Positions 1-5,602 of a stretch of DNA of 12,393 bases are shown one piece after another. The notes beneath the pieces were generated by a model. It was given only the letters and a program-made list of their open reading frames with translations, was not told where the DNA came from and did no database searches. Positions within the stretch are counted from its first letter, which is position 1; each line of letters starts with the position of its first letter. The DNA lies in NCBI GenBank assembly GCA_900768635.1, contig CAAGDP010000107.1, forward strand, positions 1 to 12,393, written 5' to 3'. Both the position numbers and the translations under genes were made by a program. This DNA comes from Enterobacterales bacterium. GTDB lineage: Bacteria; Pseudomonadota; Gammaproteobacteria; Enterobacterales; Succinivibrionaceae.

Positions 1-235
1 ATGAACCCATGTATAAAAATTCTTGCAAAAGTCTTTGTTGCAGTATAAATTATAATGGGAATTTGTTTATGTTTGTTATAAATAAATGTGATATAAATCA
101 TATGATGATTTTGGACTAAACTTCCTTTGAAACAAACTTTAAAGAAAAAAATAATCATATCTGCACATAAAAGTTCCCTGACGTATAAAAAACAATCATC
201 CAACGCGATATTCAATAAAAATATGCAAAAACATG
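1..235. other. AT-rich intergenic region left of the tRNA cluster
   Basis: No reading frame of convincing length or recognisable product is visible. The stretch is strongly AT-rich. Its only ordered element is a CRP/FNR-like dyad, listed separately. It may be the control region of a gene that lies off the left edge. Confidence 0.5.
87..102. promoter_or_regulatory. Possible CRP- or FNR-type dyad
   Basis: The sequence reads TGTGA, six bases, TCATA. This is 9 of 10 positions of the CRP core (TGTGA-N6-TCACA). Read another way, GTGAT-N4-ATCAT matches 8 of 10 positions of the FNR core (TTGAT-N4-ATCAA). No promoter or gene in the window is clearly tied to it. It sits well upstream of the tRNA promoter and could serve a leftward gene outside the window. 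AT-rich DNA produces such matches by chance, so the call is weak. Confidence 0.25.
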
Positions 236-264
236 TTGACTAATCTCGTCTTTAAGTAAATAAT
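236..264 (+). promoter_or_regulatory. Sigma-70 promoter of the tRNA operon
   Basis: A -35 box TTGACT (236-241) and a -10 box AATAAT (259-264, five of six consensus bases) are separated by 17 bases. The expected start is around 270-272, about 30 bases before the first tRNA. The bases after the -10 box (GCACCG, 267-272) are GC-rich in otherwise AT-rich DNA. That is the discriminator type associated with stringent control of stable-RNA promoters, so growth-rate control is inferred. Confidence 0.65.
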
Positions 265-301
265 ATGCACCGTTTCAGACAGCACCGACTTAAGAAACAG
301 T

Positions 302-376
302 TGGGGTATAGCCAAGTGGTAAGGCAGCGGGTTTTGATCCCGCCACTCCCAAGTTCGAACCTTGGTACCCCAGCCA
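302..376 (+). tRNA. tRNA-Gln (UUG)
   Basis: A complete cloverleaf begins TGGGGTA and ends TACCCCAG followed by an encoded CCA (374-376). The anticodon arm is GCGGG-TTTTGAT-CCCGC, which places TTG in the anticodon position and decodes CAA. The T-arm contains the expected GTTCGAA. Like other bacterial glutamine tRNAs it starts with U at position 1. It is the first of three tRNAs in one transcript. Confidence 0.97.
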
Positions 377-391
377 AAAATATAAAAAAGT

Positions 392-468
392 GGCTATGTA
401 GCTCAGCTGGTTAGAGCATCGCACTCATAATGCGGGGGTCATAGGTTCGAGTCCCATCATAGCCACCA
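392..468 (+). tRNA. tRNA-Met (CAU), elongator
   Basis: A complete cloverleaf runs from GGCTATG to CATAGCC plus A and an encoded CCA. The anticodon loop CTCATAA carries CAT. The first acceptor pair is G-C, whereas initiator tRNA has an unpaired C at position 1. The sequence also resembles E. coli MetT/MetU closely, so this is elongator Met. It lies 15 bases after the first Gln gene. Confidence 0.96.
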
Positions 469-480
469 TCAATAAACTGT

Positions 481-555
481 TGGGGTGTAGCCAAGCGGTA
501 AGGCAGCGGATTCTGATTCCGTCATACCTAGGTTCGAATCCTAGTACCCCAGCCA
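481..555 (+). tRNA. tRNA-Gln (CUG)
   Basis: A complete cloverleaf begins TGGGGTG and ends TACCCCAG with encoded CCA (553-555). The anticodon arm is GCGGA-TTCTGAT-TCCGT, giving anticodon CTG for CAG codons. It is a close relative of the Gln-UUG gene upstream and presumably its paralogue. It is the last tRNA of the cluster. No T-tailed hairpin follows directly, so termination or processing signals are unclear. Confidence 0.97.
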
Positions 556-671
556 CTTCTCTTCTGTATTTTTACCCTTTCTTATCTGACATTAACTCTT
601 TCTTTGTTTGTATTTGCTATCTAGTGCTAGTTATTCGTAAATTTTTACTGTTATCATACACATAACAATGG

Positions 672-711
672 TGATCCGGGAATATTTACCACCAATTTTA
701 TCCCGGGATCA
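672..711. repeat. Inverted repeat between tRNA cluster and the pseudo-ATPase gene
   Basis: TGATCCGGGA (672-681) pairs with TCCCGGGATCA (701-711). Ten base pairs form with one bulged G and a 19-base loop. No T-run follows. It sits 24 bases before the start codon of the next gene. It could be a terminator for the tRNA transcript, an operator, or a leader structure; the sequence does not decide which. Confidence 0.5.
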
Positions 712-734
712 GACTATTCTGCGAAGGACTGTTT

Positions 735-2009
735 ATGGCACGCGATCAAAGCTATCTAGTTTCATACATATCTAAACTAACCCAATACTGTGATGTACTG
801 CTTCTTAAGGGAGCATATCGTATCGGCATGGATGAAATTGTCAGAAATGTAAACAACGGCAACATTAATTACGTAAATCTGGCATCTCCTCTGATAAAAG
901 CTGAAATTAAGGAAGATCCCGACAAATTCATCAGTAAACTGGAACACCAGAAAATCAATGTACTGAACAACATCCAGTACCTTCCGGAAATTATTCCTTA
1001 TCTCCAGTCCCTTTATTCAACTTACAAAAGGGAAGGAAAATTAGGACTTATGAAAATAATTATCAGCACCTGCGCTGATATTCATACCTTTGAAGGACTG
1101 CAGCAAATTCTGGCAGAAAAGATGTTTATAGCAAATCTTTATCCTGCATCTACTGCTGAAGCACTAGGCTACAATGCTAATATTCTGGACAAGCTGTATT
1201 CCAAAAATCTATCTCCCTGCCACTTTGCCGGACTAACCGTAGCTCAGGCAATGACCAAAGCTACCTTTGTAAATTTCCCTGATGAATACCAGGATGACTA
1301 CTTTGATGAATTTCTGAATAGTATTCTTAATCAGAATATCAGTTCACTCTACAACTTAAACTCTCCAAGCAAGACCGTTAAAATAATGACCGAGCTGACC
1401 AACTTTATTGGTCGCATCACTCCCCACGGAAGAATTTGCCGCACTATTGCATTGGATGATATTACCTACCCACATTATTATCAGGGTATTATTGATTCCT
1501 TTATCGGCTTTGAACTGTCGTCAATTCCCCATCAATGGCTGACAGAAACTGAACAGTCATCTGAACCTGATAGCTGTTCCCATCATAAGAACAATACCAA
1601 ATTCTACTTTATTGACAGCAATCTGCTGGCTTATTTGAAAGGCACCGTCATTAACCGCAAGATTCAGGGTGACTTTATTACTTTCAATCAGCTTTATCAG
1701 AATTTTGTGGTTTCGGAACTGCGTAAAATAACCAGTGCCAATGCCGGAATCAGTCTTTGGTTTATGCAGGAACCTCAGTGCCGAATGGATGTGGTTATTA
1801 CCCGGGAAGATCAGTCAGCCATCGGCTTCAAAATCCGTGGCAACGATCAGATAACTGATAAGGATCTTCAGGAGTTTGCTAACTTTAGGCAATTGCTTGG
1901 TGACCGTTTCTTCCGGGGATATGTAATTTATCTTGGATCTGAACTTAAGGAAGTTCAGGAAAATATCTATGCTCTGCCGATAAATTTCCTTTGGAGTGAT
2001 CCCTGCTGA
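735..2009 (+). CDS. AAA_14/DUF4143-type protein with degenerate ATPase and nuclease motifs (putative pseudoenzyme)
   Basis: The start ATG has AAGGA (724-728) six bases upstream. The 424 residues follow the layout of the AAA_14 plus DUF4143 ATPase family. Residues 26-33 stand where Walker A should be, but the lysine and Ser/Thr are Met32 and Asp33. Residues 76-90 match the LDEIQ Walker B region but read VLNNIQ, with both acids changed to Asn78/Asn79. Residues 109-122 match the sensor strand. A winged-helix-like segment spans about 221-268. From 290 the DUF4143 fold follows: FYFIDSNLLAYL, then NFVVSEL, then an (E)-V-D...E-V-K region in which Asp352 survives but the E and K are Lys366 and Arg368. 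The end (IYALPINFLW) is also typical. The frame is intact and a hairpin follows, so the gene is probably expressed. Loss of ATP binding is inferred; the cellular role is unknown. Family assignment is from memory of motifs. Confidence 0.75.
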   Translation: MARDQSYLVSYISKLTQYCDVLLLKGAYRIGMDEIVRNVNNGNINYVNLASPLIKAEIKEDPDKFISKLEHQKINVLNNIQYLPEIIPYLQSLYSTYKREGKLGLMKIIISTCADIHTFEGLQQILAEKMFIANLYPASTAEALGYNANILDKLYSKNLSPCHFAGLTVAQAMTKATFVNFPDEYQDDYFDEFLNSILNQNISSLYNLNSPSKTVKIMTELTNFIGRITPHGRICRTIALDDITYPHYYQGIIDSFIGFELSSIPHQWLTETEQSSEPDSCSHHKNNTKFYFIDSNLLAYLKGTVINRKIQGDFITFNQLYQNFVVSELRKITSANAGISLWFMQEPQCRMDVVITREDQSAIGFKIRGNDQITDKDLQEFANFRQLLGDRFFRGYVIYLGSELKEVQENIYALPINFLWSDPC

Positions 2010-2030
2010 GTTTATTGATGTAACCACTGA

Positions 2031-2063
2031 TTCGGAGGCTGATCTTCTCAGTCAGTCTCCGGA
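2031..2063 (+). terminator. Hairpin downstream of the pseudo-ATPase gene
   Basis: A 12-pair stem (2031-2042 with 2052-2063) closes a nine-base loop, 21 bases after the stop codon. Ten pairs are Watson-Crick. The two exceptions are G·U wobbles only when the plus strand is transcribed; on the minus strand they would be A·C mismatches. There is no strong U-tract after it, so it may be a weak terminator or a 3'-end stabiliser. Confidence 0.55.
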
Positions 2064-2311
2064 CTTGTGATAATCTCCCCATTAATTGCAGAGTCTACGC
2101 ACGAATATGAGTAACAATGATTTGCAAATAAATTTTTAAGTCTTTCAAAAAACAGATCTAAAAAAAGAAAGCTAAAGATTTCTCATTAAAAAAATTGCTT
2201 GTGCAGTTACTTTAACTGATCAAATACTGAAAGTTTAAGCCTAGGATAATATGAAAACTTCAGTATAAAAGACAGTAATTCACTTATGAAACAAGTAGCA
2301 GTTTAGTTAAT
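2064..2311. other. Intergenic DNA before the transposase remnant
   Basis: No coding frame or clear signal is visible. It contains A-rich patches around 2150-2190. If the transposase remnant came from a full insertion sequence, the left inverted repeat would be expected here, but I could not find a matching pair of ends. Confidence 0.4.
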
Positions 2312-3130
2312 AGACCGCTGATCAAGATTAAATTCCCTCTAATAACGTCATTGTTCGCGATAATAATAGCCTGGTGTTGCGAATGCAGGAGTGTTGTGCA
2401 GGTTGCTGATTTTTTAAGGAGACCGAAAAGATGAACTTTCTGAAAGATAAACGGATTTCAATCTGAAGAAACAATGTCTCGCGATACTGTTCTCAGACTT
2501 CTAAAGATGGTTAAAATTTCAGAATTGTAGGTATTTCTTGAAGAGTTTTGCAAAAAGCAGGCAGAAAATTCAGAAAAGCTCAATAGAAAGAGAACATTGA
2601 GTCTGGATAGTCAAACTCCGCGATCTTTGTTTTATCAACCTGAGAAAGGAGCATAATCACCTAAGGATCGGCATCAATACAATAAGGTTTACTACGTTAC
2701 TGTATATGATTCAACAAAAGAGATCAGTCTAGCTCAGGATGAAGTGCAAAACAAAGAAAATAAAACAAGTACTGTGAAAGACTGCTACAGTTTTTTCCTT
2801 GTCAGGATGCGTTGTAACAGCAGACGCACTCAATACCCAACGTGGTGTAGCAGAAACTGTTATCAACAATTATGGTGAATATTGTCCTGTACTTAAAATC
2901 ATAAGAAACTAAGTAAGGCCGTAAAGCTTGCTTTTGAAGGAAAGGAATACGAATCGCTACTTGATCCTGATATGTTAATGGACTTGTAAAGTGAGTTAAA
3001 GATCTACGAAACCAATACATAATTAGGAAACAGCAGGACAGAAGAAGTATTGCCTGTAAGCATCATACAACCTAAAGTTTCAGACAAATGGAAGAATGAT
3101 TGTGAGTGTATTGCCAGGCGTAGGCTCTGA
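2312..3130 (+). pseudogene. Decayed ISAs1-family transposase (truncated)
   Basis: Translating the plus strand in the frame of 2321 gives an N-terminus like ISAs1 transposases: IKIKFPL with a hydrophobic stretch to VADFL. Then comes SRDTVLRLL (about 2477-2503), LSLDSQTPRS in place of the usual IDGKT-R motif, and VYYVTVYDSTKEISLAQDEV. After a frameshift near 2780-2808 the signature TADALNTQ appears (about 2817-2840), followed by INNYGEYCPVLK. A third segment (3029-3127) matches the conserved VLP-S-I...DKWK region. In-frame stops lie at 2432, 2441, 2528 and 2654, and another at 2910. The C-terminal part with the last acidic catalytic residue is missing, so it cannot make a working transposase. 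Confidence 0.8.
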
Positions 3131-3415
3131 GTTAAATGTAATTTTGCCTGAAAGTTAAATCACTAATATTTTTATAAAATCTTTTATAAAATCATTATAA
3201 TAATCAAATATGTTTAAATATTTCCTTTGACTTGAATTTGTAGAATTATATCTAATAAATTGATTATGAAGCATAAATAAGACTATTTTCTATATTGGTA
3301 CAGCTATTGCAGATAATTGAAGCACAAGCTAAATATTTTGCGGTTAAATGAATTCATATATGTGAAATCGATAATTTAGCAACTATAATCAATTTTAATC
3401 AAAGGATGAAATAAT
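3131..3415. other. AT-rich region upstream of the small secreted protein gene
   Basis: No coding frame is visible. The short direct repeat CTTTTATAAAATCA occurs around 3170-3195. A candidate promoter near 3227-3256 is listed separately. The gap probably combines the lost end of the transposase remnant with the control region of the gene at 3416. Confidence 0.4.
3227..3256 (+). promoter_or_regulatory. Candidate promoter for the small secreted protein gene
   Basis: TTGACT (3227-3232) and TCTAAT (3251-3256, five of six bases of TATAAT) are separated by 18 bases. This would leave an untranslated leader of about 150 bases. The region is very AT-rich and offers other possible -10 boxes, so the assignment is tentative. 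Confidence 0.35.
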
Positions 3416-3676
3416 ATGGCTATTTTTAAGAAATTATTTTTAGTAGCTCTTTTAAGTTTATTTTCTATCGTTGCCAATGCTGACGTTATTTGTAATCCGT
3501 CTATGGGTGGTTGTAGTATACATTTAGGAAACGGCAATGTTATTGTTGACGGAGAGTATCATAGAGTGCAGCGTCTAGGTAATAATGCGGTTACTATCGA
3601 TGGTAATTTCCATACATTTCAACCTCTGGGTGATGATTCCTTTCTTTTTGATGGAAAATATTATAATAAAAAGTAA
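3416..3676 (+). CDS. Small exported protein with three 17-residue repeats (unknown function)
   Basis: The ATG has AAGGA at 3402-3406, nine bases upstream. The 86-residue product starts with a clear Sec signal peptide: Lys5-Lys6, a hydrophobic core at residues 7-20, and a likely cut after ANA (22/23). The mature part holds two cysteines (26 and 33), which could form a disulfide in the periplasm. Residues 37-53, 54-70 and 71-86 are three copies of one unit with the pattern L-G-N/D-x-x-V/F-x-hydrophobic-D-G-x-Y/F-H/Y. The repeat spacing suggests stacked beta-hairpins. I do not recognise the family. It stands alone between two transposase remnants, and its base composition is AT-rich like the surrounding DNA, which fits acquired material. 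Intact frame, ribosome site and signal peptide argue that it is a real gene. Confidence 0.75.
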   Translation: MAIFKKLFLVALLSLFSIVANADVICNPSMGGCSIHLGNGNVIVDGEYHRVQRLGNNAVTIDGNFHTFQPLGDDSFLFDGKYYNKK

Positions 3677-3990
3677 CGATAATAAATCGAGCCAATCATT
3701 TTCACAAAATCATATTTATCCTTAAGTCAAAATAGTTACTCAGATCTGAGGATGTTTTAGAGATTTTGGTTCAATATTTATTTTAACTGCGAAGTATAAG
3801 TTAAAAAACGGGGTCATTTTTGCTTAAAAAAGTATCCGCGTGGCTGTCGCAAGCGAGTGGCCACGCTTAACGCATAGTGACCACGTGTGTGGCAGTATAC
3901 ACATCTACATTGATGTAACAAAACTTAAATATTGAGAACATATCACGGTTGACTGTTTTGCTCCTTTGTAAGTTCCATAGGAAAATTTTA
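3677..3990. other. Intergenic accessory DNA with IS-like palindromes
   Basis: No convincing coding frame is present. The section 3811-3895 stands out because it is GC-richer and full of short related palindromes built on GTGGCCAC, GTGACCAC and GTGTGTGGC. The part GGGGTCATTTTTGC (3810-3823) recalls the terminal repeats of some IS21-type elements, but I cannot confirm that. Confidence 0.4.
3838..3866. repeat. GC-rich hairpin, possible IS end remnant
   Basis: GCGTGGC (3838-3844) pairs perfectly with GCCACGC (3860-3866), and TCG (3847-3849) pairs with CGA (3854-3856) around a CAAG loop. The palindrome GTGGCCAC (3857-3864) overlaps it. It is conspicuous in AT-rich surroundings and is not followed by a T-run on either strand. 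Confidence 0.5.
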
Positions 3991-4016
3991 GGGTCAGTAC
4001 AGAAAAATGTGGGATC
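3991..4016 (-). repeat. Likely terminal inverted repeat of an ISL3-type element
   Basis: The sequence starting GGGTCAGTACAGAAAAATG and ending GGGATC has the layout of ISL3-family termini (GG-TC, then A-rich, then TGTGG). It lies exactly at the 3' end of the ISL3 transposase fragment, where the element's right end should be. The eight bases outside it are AAATTTTA, a possible half of a target duplication. No partner end was found to the right, which agrees with loss of the other half of the element. Confidence 0.5.
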
Positions 4017-4251
4017 ACATAGAGGATCGCTCCAAACTGTGATTCCATTTTTGCCTTGAAGCATCAAATATCTTTAAGAAAAAGTACTCATCGTCTGGTA
4101 ATCCATAACTCTGTCTTCTAATTGTCTTAATCTTCTGATTTATACCTTCAATTTTGCCATTGGAAATGCGGTATTTTGCATGGCTTACAATTCCGTCTTT
4201 ATGATTTTTTAACAAGTTAGCAAACCACATAAAATGCTTATTTTCGGTTAT
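4015..4251 (-). pseudogene. ISL3-family transposase, C-terminal fragment
   Basis: The minus strand reads about 78 residues ending at a TGA (4017-4015). The core (…KYRISNGKIEGINQKIK, then TIRRQSYGL) matches the C-terminal end of DDE ISL3 transposases, which carry an S-N-G-x-x-E-G-x-N-x-x-I-K motif with the last catalytic Glu. The reading frame is closed upstream by TAG (4254-4252), and family members are several hundred residues long, so most of the protein is missing. The break point lies at about 4240-4260, where the remnant of a glycosyltransferase gene begins. This is a dead fragment. Confidence 0.8.
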
Positions 4252-5305
4252 CTATAGTAGAATATATCTGCGTCTCACGATGATATTTTGATTTTATGTA
4301 TCTTAAATTTTTATGCAGAGGTACCGCATTAGAAATTCACGGATAATTATGTTTGGAACTGTATTCCATTACAATCTTGGGAATATATATAGGTGTTGTT
4401 AAAGCGGTCATTCTGATGATTATATCCCAATCCACAAGACGAGTTAGATTTTCATCAAACCCTCCTGCAATATCAAATACAGATTTACTATGACATATAA
4501 TACCTAAATCTATATAATTAGATTGAAGAAGTTGGCTACGGTTAAAACTATGTTCAGTAATTTTCTTCTCCTCTGTCAAATAGTGCTGAGCGTAAAAAAA
4601 CTGACTTTCTCCATTTTTGATAATCGCTTTAATAAAAGTATCTAAATAATCTGAGGATATGCTGTTATCGTCATCCAGATAACAAATCCATTCATATTTT
4701 GCCTTACTGACCCCTACATTACGTGCAATGCTTCCGCCTTTGTTAGATAGCGAAATTAGAACAATTTTTCCTGATTCAATTTCATCAAAAAATTCATGCT
4801 TAACAAATTATGATGTACCATCAGTTGAACCATCGTCAACAATAATCAATTCATAATCTGTAGTTAATATTGTTTTTTGTACAAGAGCCGATTTAATCGC
4901 ACAACTTATGCGATCCACCCTGTTTCTGGTAGCCTTAATAATGGAAAATTTTGGAAAATCCATATGTCTATGAAGTATAAATCCTTCATTAATGCCATAT
5001 TTGACATAATGGACTAATGGACATATTCCTGCAGATTTGACATGACAGTAATCAGCTAAATAATTACTAGTTGAAAAATTTTTGCAAGGATCAAAACCAT
5101 CTTTCCAACCTTCACATAGATAATGTCTAAGGAGTTTTTCTTCTATTGTTCCAAAATACGAAAGGTCAGGAATTTTGACACTATAGACAGAACTGTACCA
5201 AGCAGGATCAAATAATTTTAAATCGAATATTTTCGTAGATAAATTTTCAAAATCTGTTTCTATGCTTTGGTACTGAATATTATTTTTTGATATGATATTC
5301 TTCAT
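4238..5305 (-). pseudogene. Family-2 glycosyltransferase gene broken by two in-frame stop codons
   Basis: One minus-strand frame runs from ATG (5305-5303) to TAA (4240-4238), interrupted only by TAA at 4810-4808 and TGA at 4339-4337. Before the catalytic domain are two FD/YL…HY…G repeats (about residues 30-112) seen in glycosyltransferases of capsule and LPS clusters. The GT-A domain shows VDDGSTDGTS just before the first stop. After it come ARNVGVSKAKYEW, a CYLDDDN metal-binding motif, and GGFDENLTRLVDWDIIIRM with the usual acidic region. Past the second stop the frame continues RISN-like (ISNAVPLHKNLRYIKSKY), so TGA probably replaced an Arg codon. No good ribosome site precedes the ATG. The 3' end abuts the ISL3 fragment. 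The gene has been inactivated by point mutations, unless the stops are read through. Confidence 0.8.
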
Positions 5306-5573
5306 AAAGAATTATTAAACTTGTGTTATGTACAAACCTGACAATGTGTTCTAACTTAAATAGTAGAGCAATCATTCACTGTACGAACGAATTTACGCAT
5401 CTAACCTCTCACTTTAGTTTACAATTGTTTTTTTTTGTACAGTTTTTTTTAATTTCTAATCGTCTTTCTGCAACATTATTCAAAATCCTGATGCGAACAT
5501 AACTATCAATAAATTATGTTGAAACCTGTACTGTCTTTACTACAAATCCAGTAAATAGCAGATGATGCTTTTA
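5306..5573. other. Intergenic region between divergent glycosyltransferase remnant and miaB
   Basis: No gene is visible. Two homopolymer runs of nine T (5428-5436) and eight T (5443-5450) are separated by GTACAG. The string TGTAC occurs four times (5329, 5380, 5436, 5527). A weak promoter-like pair TTGAAA (5519-5524) / TACAAA (5541-5546) points toward miaB. Confidence 0.4.
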
Positions 5574-5582
5574 TGTTATAAT
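5574..5582 (+). promoter_or_regulatory. Extended -10 promoter of the miaB operon
   Basis: TGT followed directly by a perfect TATAAT (5577-5582) makes an extended -10 element. No good -35 box lies 17 bases upstream (AATAGC), which is common for this promoter type. Transcription would start near 5588-5590, only about 14 bases before the GTG start codon and right at the ribosome site GGAGG. The resulting leader would be unusually short. Confidence 0.5.
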
Positions 5583-5602
5583 TCACTGGTGGAGGTTTAC
5601 CG

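Noticed and set aside
531..555. tRNA 3' end as an attachment site for an integrated element
   Set aside because: I found no second copy of the tRNA-Gln 3' end downstream and no integrase gene, so site-specific integration is not supported.
480..665. A 61-codon open frame over the third tRNA
   Set aside because: It covers the tRNA-Gln(CUG) gene and lacks a ribosome site; it is a chance frame.
3867..4067. A 66-codon minus-strand frame next to the ISL3 fragment
   Set aside because: It overlaps the ISL3 transposase tail and terminal repeat in another frame and shows no domain features.
4681..4715. Possible partner inverted repeat of the ISL3 element (CTGACCCC…)
   Set aside because: The match is limited to a few bases and lies inside conserved glycosyltransferase coding sequence.
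4337..5305. Two separate minus-strand genes (5305-4808 and 4579-4337)
   Set aside because: Both are in the same frame and together give one continuous glycosyltransferase domain, so they are halves of one broken gene.
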